Assembly: GCA_016926235.1 (NCBI GenBank)
Contig: JAFGOZ010000196.1
Coordinates: 1 to 20,693 of the forward strand
Direction: 5' to 3'
Length of the DNA: 20,693 nt
DNA from: Bacteroidales bacterium
Lineage (GTDB): Bacteria > Bacteroidota > Bacteroidia > Bacteroidales > UBA10428
Position 1 is the stretch's first letter. Every line of letters begins with the position of its first letter. Shown here in pieces: positions 8,512-17,704 of the stretch. Both the position numbers and the translations under genes were made by a program. The notes beneath the pieces are model-generated. The model saw only the letters and a list, made by a program, of their open reading frames with translations, did no database searches and had not been told where the DNA came from.

Positions 8512-8532
8512 TTTTCACTTCGAGCCTAATAA

Positions 8533-8753
8533 ATAAAGAAAAAACAACTAACTTTTAGTAATAAATATCTTCTTGACCTTGCGGGTTATAATTCTGAGGA
8601 GTTGATTAACAATAATGACAGTATATTAAACCGAACCAAAGAAGATTTTGATTATGTAGAGAAACCAAACGCTCATATTTTTTAAAGAAAGTTACAACGA
8701 TTATAGATACCGTATTTCAAACTAAAAAAAGTTCAGTTATAGATGTCTTATGA
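8533..8753 (+). pseudogene. Frameshifted PAS-domain remnant
   Basis: Starting 21 nt after the kinase stop, one frame reads about 50 codons up to TAA 8683-8685 and includes NKYLLDLAGYNSEELI, which resembles the N-terminal half of a PAS domain (N.xLL.LxGYsxEELI). At the T-run 8678-8683 the similarity seems to move into another frame, which continues KKVTTIIDTVFQTKKSSVID to TGA at 8751-8753. Neither piece has a good start or a kinase domain. The rest of the gap (8754-8883) shows no recognisable gene or clear promoter. Together with the relic at 4697-4867 this suggests a sensor kinase gene was broken up around the present pair. The PAS reading of the first piece is fair; that of the second is weaker. 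Confidence 0.45.
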
Positions 8754-8883
8754 ACTCATCCTTCTTAAACAATGGCATGGTCGGGGCACCTGCAATTCAA
8801 CACCAGAAAGAGGATGTTTTGTGCTGGGCCGCAAAGGGATTTTTTATATCTTAAATTAGTTTAGATAGAAAGGGGATTTCTAA

Positions 8884-11800
8884 ATGAACGAAAGAGTTCT
8901 AACATATTTATTACAGATATATGCCTTATTGAGCAGTTTGGATAAGGATACCCCTATTCAAGTTAAGAGCAATGTTATTGAATTGTATTTGAATAAATTA
9001 CATTTCACAAATTCCTTAATCCAGAAATACATTGAAATATTTAAAATTTTTCATGAACCCTATATTAGCATTCCAAACAATAATTTAAACGAACAAGGCA
9101 TTCCGTATAGTGAATTAAAAACATTATGCGAGTCTGTTTCTAGCAAACTTTCTAAAAAGCACCGATTCTTAATTCTTATAAACCTAATACAGTTTTTAGA
9201 GTTTGTACCGGATTTTTCGAACAATAAAATTCTTGAAAAGGGTATAAATGCTATAGCGGGTATTTTTCGAGTTAATGAAACTGAACTTGCTAATTTTCAA
9301 GCCTTTATTACCGGAAATCTACACAACCTTCAAAAAAAAGAAAACCTTTTAATAATTGACGGCAAAAACAGTTCATTTATTTCAGGAATCAAGCATTTTA
9401 AAAAAGAAGGTTTGAAAGGTCAGTTATTCGTGTTGAATGTGGAGTGGTATGAAACTTTTTTAATACGGTATATAGGACCCGAAGAAGTCTTAATCAATAA
9501 TACTAAATTGCCCAATAATCAAATTGAATTGGTGGAGGTAGGCTCCTCCATTCATGCGACAAATACATCACCTATATTTTACAATGATTTATCCAATCAG
9601 TTTAAAGAATATGCTATAACCAGACAAGTAAAGTTGGAGGCGAAAGAAATTGAATATACCTTCCATAATTCCGATCAAGGAATAAAACCCCTTTGTCTAA
9701 CAGCTCAATCGGGCGATCTTATTGCTGTTATTGGAGGCAGTGGTACAGGAAAGACTACTCTAATGAATATTTTGAATGGAAAACTTACGCCTCAAAAAGG
9801 GGTAGTGAAAATTAATGATAATAACATTCAAACTGAAGTTGCAAAAATTACAGGATTAATGGGGTATGTTCCACAAGACGATCTCCTTTTTGAGGAATTG
9901 ACTGTATATCAGAATCTTTTATTCACCGCTCAACTTAGTTTGGGTAATATATCTTCTATAGAAATAGATTTGGTGGTCGACTCGGTTTTAGAAGAGTTGA
10001 AGCTGCTTGATATAAAAAATTTAAAAGTTGGCAACCCTCTTAATAAACTTATTAGTGGTGGGCAGCGTAAGAGAATCAACATAGCCCTTGAATTACTCCG
10101 GGAACCTTCCATTCTATTTGTCGACGAGCCTACGTCAGGCTTATCCTCAAAAGACTCCGAAAACATCATTCAGATATTAAGGAACCATGCACAAAAAGGC
10201 AACCTGGTAATAATAAATATTCACCAACCATCGGGGTTTTTATTTAGATTATTTACCAAAATTTTGGTTCTCGATAAAGGAGGGTACCTTGCCTATTTTG
10301 GCAATCCGATAGAAAGTCTTTCTTATTTCAGAACAAAAATTGGTACAGCGGGCCAAGGGTTGACTGGCAATCAGTTACTTGAGCATCTTCATCCCGGACA
10401 AATACTTGAATATTTGGAAGAAAAAATTGTTGATGAATATGGAGAGTATACAAACCAAAGAAAAATATCCCCAAAAGAATGGTATTTGTATTTTAAGGAG
10501 GAGTATGCTTCTCAGTTTTCGCATGATAAAACAGAATTGCAAACAAAGGTTTTACCAGAAAATCTGTTCTCGCCTCCTGGAAATCTAATGCAGTTTATGA
10601 TTTTCTTTAAACGAAACTATTTATCGAAGTTGCGGGACAGACAATACCTTTTCATTAATACATTAATTGCACCTGCATTGGCCTTGATTCTTTCCATGTT
10701 TTCTAAGCAGTACACAAATTCAATTTATATTTTTAATAAAAACAGCAATATTCCGGCATTCCTTTTTATGAGTGTATTGGTTGCTATATTTCTTGGTCTA
10801 ATGGTTAATGCTGAAGAGATAGTTCATGACAGAAAAACCATTATGCGCGAATCGTTTCTTAACCTAAGTCGATTAAGTTATGTCCATGCAAAAATTCTCT
10901 TAGCCTTTATTATAGCTGCATTTCAAATGGCCATATATGTTATTATCAGCAATTTAGTTTTAGAAATTAAAGGAATGTGGTTACCTTTTTGGTTGGTATT
11001 ATTTAGTACAACATGCTGTGCATCTATTATTGCTTTAAACTTATCGGCCGGAATCAAATCTCTTGTTACAATCTACATTTCCATACCTTTAATTTTAATA
11101 CCTCAAATTTTACTTAGTGGTACGATAATATCTTACAACAAGCTTCATCCTACACTCAAATCAGATAAGAATGTTCCTATCATTGCTGACTTAATGTTGT
11201 CCCGATGGGCCTATGAAGCGTTAATGGTTTATCAATTTAAAAATAACGATTATAACAAGGAAATATTTGAACATAATGCAAAGATCAGTGATATCTCATT
11301 CGATATCAACTATAGAATACCTGAGCTGATAAATACTTGTTATCTTCTCTCAGATAGTTTAAATACAGAACCATCCAGGCCAGGTAGGCTAAGTTACCAG
11401 GGCTTAAGAAATGAGATATATAAATTAGCTAAAAGACATAATATAAATCCGAAATTATTTAAGCTAGATACCAAGAACTATCCGCATATTATAAATCTCC
11501 TCTATAAAACTCAAAGTATACTTTCCGGGATGCTTGATCAGGAAATTCTTGAAAGAGATAGAGAACTAAATGGTTTAATTCAAGAAAAGGGAGAAGAAGG
11601 AATGATAATGTTTAAAAAACTACATGTAAATGAAGAGCTTGAAGAAACGCTATTGGGGTATAAAAATATCGATGTGTTCAAAATTCAGCGGGATAAGATT
11701 ATAAGACTTTATCAGCCGGCATATTTTAGGGCTGAATCAAAGATTGGAAGGGCACATTATTTTTCTCCTTATAAATATTTAGGGAATATTGAATTTGAAA

Positions 11801-11889
11801 CCATCAATTTTAATCTTTTGATCACATGGGCAATAAGTTTTGGGTTATATTTTCTATTATACAAATACACCATAAGAAACATTAACTAG
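8884..11889 (+). CDS. ABCG-type ABC transporter, fused ATPase-permease
   Basis: A 1001-residue fusion in ABCG (nucleotide-binding domain first) order. Residues 1-145 are an all-helical region reminiscent of TerB-like domains; 150-240 are beta-rich and perhaps a degenerate FHA-like fold (weak). The ATPase follows: Walker A GGSGTGKT with Lys290, signature I-S391-G-G-Q394, Walker B LFVD414-E415, and H-loop His447. The permease (ABC2_membrane) starts near 570; TM1 is about 590-608, with further segments at about 622-640, 665-688, 697-715 and 722-744, and a last one at 978-995. Between the last two is an extracytoplasmic region of about 230 residues, much longer than in typical ABCG proteins. All ATPase motifs are intact. 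It is the first of five genes with 13-15 nt gaps, so it is probably tied to the surface proteins downstream. The start ATG has a purine-rich AAAGGGG about 8 nt upstream. The substrate is unknown. Confidence 0.88.
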   Translation: MNERVLTYLLQIYALLSSLDKDTPIQVKSNVIELYLNKLHFTNSLIQKYIEIFKIFHEPYISIPNNNLNEQGIPYSELKTLCESVSSKLSKKHRFLILINLIQFLEFVPDFSNNKILEKGINAIAGIFRVNETELANFQAFITGNLHNLQKKENLLIIDGKNSSFISGIKHFKKEGLKGQLFVLNVEWYETFLIRYIGPEEVLINNTKLPNNQIELVEVGSSIHATNTSPIFYNDLSNQFKEYAITRQVKLEAKEIEYTFHNSDQGIKPLCLTAQSGDLIAVIGGSGTGKTTLMNILNGKLTPQKGVVKINDNNIQTEVAKITGLMGYVPQDDLLFEELTVYQNLLFTAQLSLGNISSIEIDLVVDSVLEELKLLDIKNLKVGNPLNKLISGGQRKRINIALELLREPSILFVDEPTSGLSSKDSENIIQILRNHAQKGNLVIINIHQPSGFLFRLFTKILVLDKGGYLAYFGNPIESLSYFRTKIGTAGQGLTGNQLLEHLHPGQILEYLEEKIVDEYGEYTNQRKISPKEWYLYFKEEYASQFSHDKTELQTKVLPENLFSPPGNLMQFMIFFKRNYLSKLRDRQYLFINTLIAPALALILSMFSKQYTNSIYIFNKNSNIPAFLFMSVLVAIFLGLMVNAEEIVHDRKTIMRESFLNLSRLSYVHAKILLAFIIAAFQMAIYVIISNLVLEIKGMWLPFWLVLFSTTCCASIIALNLSAGIKSLVTIYISIPLILIPQILLSGTIISYNKLHPTLKSDKNVPIIADLMLSRWAYEALMVYQFKNNDYNKEIFEHNAKISDISFDINYRIPELINTCYLLSDSLNTEPSRPGRLSYQGLRNEIYKLAKRHNINPKLFKLDTKNYPHIINLLYKTQSILSGMLDQEILERDRELNGLIQEKGEEGMIMFKKLHVNEELEETLLGYKNIDVFKIQRDKIIRLYQPAYFRAESKIGRAHYFSPYKYLGNIEFETINFNLLITWAISFGLYFLLYKYTIRNIN

Positions 11890-11903
11890 TAAATAAGAAT
11901 AAA

Positions 11904-12812
11904 ATGATGAAACATGAATTATTTATTAAGTTGCCTTTGCTAATCATAATATTTATATGTATTGCATGTTCCGGCAAAAGAGATCAGAACAATTCAGGCA
12001 ATACAGAAAATGATAGTTTGTATTACGATACAGAAGTGATGGTTGAGGAATTAACAGAAACTTTTTATTTAATTCCATCACCTAACGAAATCCTCAGCTT
12101 CGTTAATGAAGGGGAAGTAGTGTATAAAGCTGATTTGGTGATTGATCCCTTAAACACAAAAGATTTGATTGATTTACGAACCAAGTATTTAAACATTGGG
12201 TTGTTATCATCCGATCTTGCATACCTTACACTTCTCAGTCAAAATAGGGATATGTTTAAATTTTTCAATGCACTTATCGACTTAAGTAAAGAATCAAATC
12301 TTCCTATTATGCTGGATGACTTTTTATTAGAAAGCATCAGGAAAAATCTAAACAATCCGGATTCACTCACAGCAATTTCTAACGAAATGTATTTGGATAT
12401 AATTGACAAGCTTAACGAAACAAATAATTTTAAAGCTTCTGCCATTATTGCCTCAGGGGCATTTGTTGAATGCCTTTACATTGCTTTTAGTTTTGCGCAT
12501 AATGTAGAAGAGTCTAATTCATATATCCAAAGAATAATTGAACAAAAATTCTTGATTGATGATTTGATCCTCAATCTCCAGGAATATAAAAATGACCCAA
12601 ATGTTGAGCAAACCCTGAATGATATAGAAAGTATTGTCAAATCATTCGAAAATATAGGACTCACAAGTATAAAAGTTCAGGAGTCAAATACCAGGAACGA
12701 GGATGCTATTGTTTTGGGAGGAGAAAACGTGATGGAAATTTCACAGGAAGAGTTTATTGAGTTGAAGAAAGAGGTAAATAAACTTCGGAATAAATGGTAT
12801 GTACAAAATTAG
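11904..12812 (+). CDS. Lipoprotein of unknown function
   Basis: A 302-residue protein with a lipoprotein signal: basic start, hydrophobic stretch at 10-21 and lipobox C19-I-A-C22, followed by SGK. Cys22 would be lipidated, placing the protein on the inner or outer membrane facing the periplasm (or the surface). The mature part is almost entirely helical and acidic, with alternating Leu/Ile, and includes segments such as LSSDLAYLTLLSQNRDMFKF and an N-rich turn. I recognise no named domain. Its gene lies 14 nt after the ABC transporter and 13 nt before the small secreted protein, so it is likely a partner of the transporter or its large periplasmic loop. That is inferred from position only. ATG 11904 is followed by a second in-frame ATG, so the exact start is uncertain by one residue. 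Confidence 0.75.
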   Translation: MMKHELFIKLPLLIIIFICIACSGKRDQNNSGNTENDSLYYDTEVMVEELTETFYLIPSPNEILSFVNEGEVVYKADLVIDPLNTKDLIDLRTKYLNIGLLSSDLAYLTLLSQNRDMFKFFNALIDLSKESNLPIMLDDFLLESIRKNLNNPDSLTAISNEMYLDIIDKLNETNNFKASAIIASGAFVECLYIAFSFAHNVEESNSYIQRIIEQKFLIDDLILNLQEYKNDPNVEQTLNDIESIVKSFENIGLTSIKVQESNTRNEDAIVLGGENVMEISQEEFIELKKEVNKLRNKWYVQN

Positions 12813-12816
12813 GAGG
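12811..12816 (+). promoter_or_regulatory. Strong Shine-Dalgarno site AGGAGG
   Basis: A full AGGAGG lies 9 nt before the ATG at 12826 and overlaps the TAG stop of the lipoprotein gene. Strong Shine-Dalgarno sequences are rare in Bacteroidota and most genes in this window lack one, so this site may raise translation of the small secreted protein relative to its operon neighbours. It also fixes the start codon. Confidence 0.7.
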
Positions 12817-12825
12817 TAGAACATA

Positions 12826-13275
12826 ATGAAATCACAACTTTTAAAATATATAGCTCCGTTATTTCTGCTTCTCATAGTATTTGAGGGTGCCAATTCACAG
12901 TCTTGCAAAGGTTATGATTCAAAATGCAGCAAGTCGCCCAAATATTTCTCTGTGGTCAATAGTTATTCAAAAGGTCTTAGGATAGCTAAAGGTCAAAAAC
13001 TGGAACTGTTTATGACTTTATATGGTAAACGCGATTATCAAGTAGCAGTTTGCGGTAAATCTGTTGTTGGCAACGTTCATTTTAAAATTTGGGATGTAGA
13101 AAATAATAAAGTAATTTATGATAATGCAGCAGATAAATTTCATCAGGAAAAAATTATACATGTTTTATCTACCTATAAAATTAAGCTGGAGTTATCAGCT
13201 CCGAATAGCAAAATGTTAGATCCCAGGCAGAGGGAATGCATAGGTTTGCTTATATCTGAAAAGAAATTGTATTAA
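12826..13275 (+). CDS. Small secreted cysteine-containing protein
   Basis: A 149-residue protein with a clear signal peptide: basic start, hydrophobic core at about 9-19, and likely cleavage near NSQ/S at 24-26. It is exported to the periplasm or beyond. The mature part is beta-rich, with four cysteines: Cys27 and Cys34 close together, one in VAVCGK near the middle and one in RECIG near the end. They could make two disulfides. I do not recognise the family. A strong AGGAGG precedes the start. Its place between the lipoprotein and the PKD-repeat protein, with 13-nt gaps on both sides, suggests it belongs to the same envelope assembly, perhaps as a chaperone or periplasmic subunit. Function is not assigned. 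Confidence 0.75.
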   Translation: MKSQLLKYIAPLFLLLIVFEGANSQSCKGYDSKCSKSPKYFSVVNSYSKGLRIAKGQKLELFMTLYGKRDYQVAVCGKSVVGNVHFKIWDVENNKVIYDNAADKFHQEKIIHVLSTYKIKLELSAPNSKMLDPRQRECIGLLISEKKLY

Positions 13276-13288
13276 AACATAATGTAGC

Positions 13289-16200
13289 ATGCTGGGCAAA
13301 AATATTTATAATCGAAAATTACTATTGCTATTTATTATATTTCTTATGACAATAGCCATAAGTCCTTACTGCGTGTTGGAAATAAATGCACAACCCACTG
13401 CTGGTTTTGATGTAGTTGTAGCTGAAGGTTGTGTTCCTTTTACGGCTGAATTTATTAATCATTCCACTCCTTCTGTAGGTTTGACTTACCAGTGGAGTTT
13501 TGGAGACGAAAATTTTTCTGAAGTTTTTGAACCAATACATGTTTATTATGCTTCCAATAACTATACTGTTTCTTTAATTGTTTCAGATGGCGAGAATTAT
13601 GACACTCTCACCATTCCTGATTTTATTGTCGTTAGAGACAAACCCTCTCCAGACTTTACTATTTCACAAGGCACCATTGGATGTTTACCTTATGAAGTTG
13701 AATTTACCGATGCATCAACAGGGAACGGTGCCAATATTGTTGATTGGAGATGGAATTTTGGAGACGGGATCATAAGTACAGACCAAAATCCCACTCATAC
13801 CTATGAAGTAAGAGGTGAATTTGATGTTACACTTAGGGTTACAGATGATTTTGGTTGTGAAAGCAACATAATTATTCAGGATTTTATCCATGTGTTTAAA
13901 CCAGAAGCTGGATTCATGGCTTCAAGTACGGAATCGTGCTCAGGTACACTTACTGCAACTTTTACTAATACCAGCGAAGGTGAATTGCCCCTACAATATC
14001 TTTGGAGTTTTGGAGATGGGGAATTTGCATCGTTGGAAAATCCAACACACACCTATGATTCTTCCGGCATGTACGATGTACAATTGATAGCAAGTGATGT
14101 TCACGGATGTTCTGACACTATTATCAGGCCTGACTATATTGAAATAATAAGAACCCGGGCTTCCTTTACTTTCGAAAAAGATGTTTATTGCCGTGATGAA
14201 CAAATAAGATTTGAAAATAATTCAGAGAATGCGGACACCTACAATTGGGTATTTGGTGATATTGGCTCCTCAACCCAGGCGGAACCAACTTATGTATTTA
14301 CCGAATCAGGAAATTATCCGGTTAGTTTAACCGTTGGCTATTTAGGAATTTGCAGTCATACGTTTACAGATACCATAACAATTGATAATATTGAGGCAAA
14401 TTTTAGTTCCTCGGTAAATTTTGGGTGTTCTGTACCACTTAACGTTTCATATACTGATCATTCAATCGGAGCCGTTGCCTGGAACTACCAATTTGGCAAT
14501 GGAACAACATCAACCTTAAAAAATCCCAGTACTACCTATAATATTACCGAAGCTCTGGCGGAAAATCAACAGGAGCAATACTTCAATGCGCTTACAGTCA
14601 CTAGCAGCAATGGTTGCAGGGACAGCCTTATTATAGAAAATAATATTGAAATTGCGTTGCCCAATGCCTTATTTATAGGTAAAAACGAAGCGAATGAAGA
14701 GAAGTTAAACGGATGTATACCTTTGGCTCTTAGTTTCACGGATGCAAGCAGCTATACTACAAACCAGGATTCTATAGTGTCATGGAACTGGAACTTTGAC
14801 AATGGAATAACCTCCACCGAAAAAAATCCGGAGATAATATATGATGCCTCAGGAATCTATGATATTTTACTCACTATTACAACTGAATTGGGTTGTATGT
14901 CGCAATATCAAAAAAAAGCACAAGCCGGTATACCGCAAAATCCGGATTTTGAAATCACCACTCCATCCGTAACTTGTGCATCCAATGCGGTTCAATTTAA
15001 CAATCTTTCTACCAATCGGGATAGTATAGATGCGATATTCTGGGATTTTGGTGACGGGGTAACTTCCTTGGATGACAATCCATTCAATTATTATACCGAT
15101 ACCGGTTATATGGATGTAACGCTTTGGGTATATCATAAGGGTTGTGGGCGGAGCAAGACCATTAACGATATAGTATATATTAATGGCCCCGTTTCATATT
15201 TCACATTAGATTTTGATTGTTCAGATCCTTATACTTATACGTTTAGCTCCAAGATTATTGATGCTACCTCCATCTCATGGAACCTGGGGGATGGCAGTCC
15301 ATCGGTGTTGGATACTGAAATTGTAGAACATACTTACAATACAAAAGGACAATATTATATCATATTAAGAGCTGATAACGACAATACCGGTTGCATAAGC
15401 ACCTACCGGAGAATAATTAAAGTGGTTGATATTACCCCTGATTTTGTTGTATCGCATACGATTGGATGCCCCGATCTGGAGGTAAGTTTCAACAGTTCAG
15501 CTACCGTTGATGAAGTCTCTTTTAATTTTAACAATGAACGTGGAAGATATTTATGGATTTTTGATGATGACGAAACTATGGAAATTACCGAAGACACCGT
15601 AATATCGCATGTTTATAAGAAAAGAGGCACCTATTTCCCGGCGCTGGTAGTGCGAGACAAAGATAGATGCTACGACACATTATGTAAACAAATTAAAATC
15701 TATCAGCCACAACCGGATTTTGATGTAAATCATGAATTGGGTTGTATGCCTATGTTCTTCAGTTTTTCAAATCTAACACAAACCGATACAACAATTGCCA
15801 GTTGGTTATGGAATTTCGGGAATGATTCTACTTCTGATTTACAGGATCCCATTTACGAATATACCGAATATGGCAACTATGACATCTCATTAACCGCTAC
15901 CGATGTATTAGGGTGTCAAAATACTAAAAAAAAGCAAAATCTGATAAATGCTGTCCGGGCTGACCCAAATTTCATAGCCAGCGACACCCAGTTATGCATA
16001 GGCGATACCATTCAGTTAATGTATAATGGGAACAGCAACGTTGCGTCCTATGAATGGGAAATAGAGTTGAATGACCCTCCGGGTGAAGAAATCGTACAAT
16101 CAGCTTTTCCACTTCCAGGATACTTTTCTCCCTCCTTAAAAATAACGGATGTATTTGGGTGTGATTCTACACTCACACGCGAAGACTATATTCATGTGCA

Positions 16201-17689
16201 GGACTTTCCGACTGCAAATTTTACAGAAGACGCAACAAGTTCTAATTGCTATCCTTTTGAAATAAGTTTCACAAATACTTCGACCTCAGAGGATCTTTCC
16301 GGACGGTTTATCTGGACCTTTGATGATCTGGGACATTCCATTGCCAAGAACCCTGTATTCTCTTTTAACAAACCGGGAGTTTTTGATGTACAACTGGTGG
16401 CATTTACAACATATGGTTGCACGGATACACTTTTAAAAATGGATTTAATAGATATTGGTGGGCCTTCTGCTAATGTAATTATGCCGGATACTACCTGTTA
16501 TTACCGGTCCAACAAGCTATACCTGAACGAGAAAATGAATATCTATCGAAGCATCTGGGATTTAGGCGATGGCACATCCGCTGAGGGCGATACTGTCTAT
16601 CATACCTATACCCGTAAAGGTTATGTACCTGTGAATGTACTATTGATGTCTGATGCAAATAATACCTGTAATAAATATTCTAGAGATACTATTTACATTT
16701 TCGAGTTTGATGCAGGCTTTTTGATTAATGACAACATGAATAAAGGCTGTGTACCTTTTACGGTTGAGGTTACCGATACCACAAGCCGGGCTTCCTTAAT
16801 AACCTGGTTCTTTGGAGATTTTAATGTTAGCCAATTGTCTAACACCTCGCACACCTATGATTCTTCAGGACTATTTGAGTTATTGCTTGTGGCCAAAAAT
16901 GCTTTTGGTTGTTCCGATTCGGCCACACATAATATTGAAGTATTTCCTTTACCGAAAATTACAATTGTTAGCGATACTTTTATTTGTTTAGATGATAATG
17001 TAAGGCTTCAGGCAATGGGAGGAACTGAATATTGGTGGGAGCCTTATGAGTTTGTAAAAGAGCCGGACTCTCCGTTTACAACAGCCATGCCGGATACTAC
17101 CACCCGGTTTGAGGTATCAGTAACCGACAGTAACAATTGTGTAAACACTGATTCTGTTCTGGTGGTGGTCCAGCAGTATCCCCGGGTTAACCTTGCAGAT
17201 ACGGCTATTATTATCGGAGAACTTATTTATGTAGATGTAACATCCGATGATATCCTGTCATACAACTGGTACCCTGACGTTAATATAACCTGTACCGATT
17301 GCCCTAACCCTATATTGCAACCTCTGGAAAACATAACATATACGGTTACTGTTGAGGATACCAGCCATTGCTTTGTTTTGGACTACGATTACAATATCGA
17401 AATTATTAAAGCATTTACTTTGGATCTGCCTGATGCTTTTACGCCTAACAACGATGGTATTAACGATATAGCCTATGTGAAGGGGTGGGGTATAAAAGCC
17501 TTGGAATACCTCAAAATATATAACCGGTACGGAGAGCTGGTTTTCGAAACCAGTGATATAAATGAGGGTTGGGATGGAATATATAAAGGTAAGACTCAGA
17601 CAATGGGAGCGTATCTGTATTATATAAAAGCGATAACATTTCAGGATAGCATTATTGAAAAACAGGGATACATCAGAATATTGAGATAG
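13289..17689 (+). CDS. PKD-repeat surface protein with T9SS type B C-terminal domain
   Basis: A 1466-residue secreted protein. The N-terminal signal peptide (about 1-34) ends near INAQ. It is followed by roughly 14 PKD or PKD-like domains of about 70-90 residues, many with the W-x-F-G-D-G core and a late HTY plus G-x-Y/F-D-V-x-L strand, then two Ig-like domains (about 1228-1375). Residues 1378-1466 are the gliding-motility-associated C-terminal (CHU_C, type B) domain: LPDAFTPNNDGINDI, IYNRYGELVFE, W-D-G and a final G-Y-I-R-I-L-R. This domain directs secretion through the type IX system and is retained with a PorP/SprF partner, which here is encoded 15 nt downstream. Nearly every repeat has a Cys near its start (GCxP) and one near its end (GCxxT), suggesting a disulfide per domain. 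By family it is probably an adhesin or stalk; the ligand is unknown. The ATG at 13282 is excluded because TAG follows it at once. Confidence 0.93.
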   Translation: MLGKNIYNRKLLLLFIIFLMTIAISPYCVLEINAQPTAGFDVVVAEGCVPFTAEFINHSTPSVGLTYQWSFGDENFSEVFEPIHVYYASNNYTVSLIVSDGENYDTLTIPDFIVVRDKPSPDFTISQGTIGCLPYEVEFTDASTGNGANIVDWRWNFGDGIISTDQNPTHTYEVRGEFDVTLRVTDDFGCESNIIIQDFIHVFKPEAGFMASSTESCSGTLTATFTNTSEGELPLQYLWSFGDGEFASLENPTHTYDSSGMYDVQLIASDVHGCSDTIIRPDYIEIIRTRASFTFEKDVYCRDEQIRFENNSENADTYNWVFGDIGSSTQAEPTYVFTESGNYPVSLTVGYLGICSHTFTDTITIDNIEANFSSSVNFGCSVPLNVSYTDHSIGAVAWNYQFGNGTTSTLKNPSTTYNITEALAENQQEQYFNALTVTSSNGCRDSLIIENNIEIALPNALFIGKNEANEEKLNGCIPLALSFTDASSYTTNQDSIVSWNWNFDNGITSTEKNPEIIYDASGIYDILLTITTELGCMSQYQKKAQAGIPQNPDFEITTPSVTCASNAVQFNNLSTNRDSIDAIFWDFGDGVTSLDDNPFNYYTDTGYMDVTLWVYHKGCGRSKTINDIVYINGPVSYFTLDFDCSDPYTYTFSSKIIDATSISWNLGDGSPSVLDTEIVEHTYNTKGQYYIILRADNDNTGCISTYRRIIKVVDITPDFVVSHTIGCPDLEVSFNSSATVDEVSFNFNNERGRYLWIFDDDETMEITEDTVISHVYKKRGTYFPALVVRDKDRCYDTLCKQIKIYQPQPDFDVNHELGCMPMFFSFSNLTQTDTTIASWLWNFGNDSTSDLQDPIYEYTEYGNYDISLTATDVLGCQNTKKKQNLINAVRADPNFIASDTQLCIGDTIQLMYNGNSNVASYEWEIELNDPPGEEIVQSAFPLPGYFSPSLKITDVFGCDSTLTREDYIHVQDFPTANFTEDATSSNCYPFEISFTNTSTSEDLSGRFIWTFDDLGHSIAKNPVFSFNKPGVFDVQLVAFTTYGCTDTLLKMDLIDIGGPSANVIMPDTTCYYRSNKLYLNEKMNIYRSIWDLGDGTSAEGDTVYHTYTRKGYVPVNVLLMSDANNTCNKYSRDTIYIFEFDAGFLINDNMNKGCVPFTVEVTDTTSRASLITWFFGDFNVSQLSNTSHTYDSSGLFELLLVAKNAFGCSDSATHNIEVFPLPKITIVSDTFICLDDNVRLQAMGGTEYWWEPYEFVKEPDSPFTTAMPDTTTRFEVSVTDSNNCVNTDSVLVVVQQYPRVNLADTAIIIGELIYVDVTSDDILSYNWYPDVNITCTDCPNPILQPLENITYTVTVEDTSHCFVLDYDYNIEIIKAFTLDLPDAFTPNNDGINDIAYVKGWGIKALEYLKIYNRYGELVFETSDINEGWDGIYKGKTQTMGAYLYYIKAITFQDSIIEKQGYIRILR

Positions 17690-17704
17690 TATAGCACTCC
17701 GGAT

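Noticed and set aside
13289..17689. CRISPR or nucleotide tandem repeat in the long gene
   Set aside because: The repeats are protein-level PKD domains with diverged DNA; there are no identical direct repeats with spacers.
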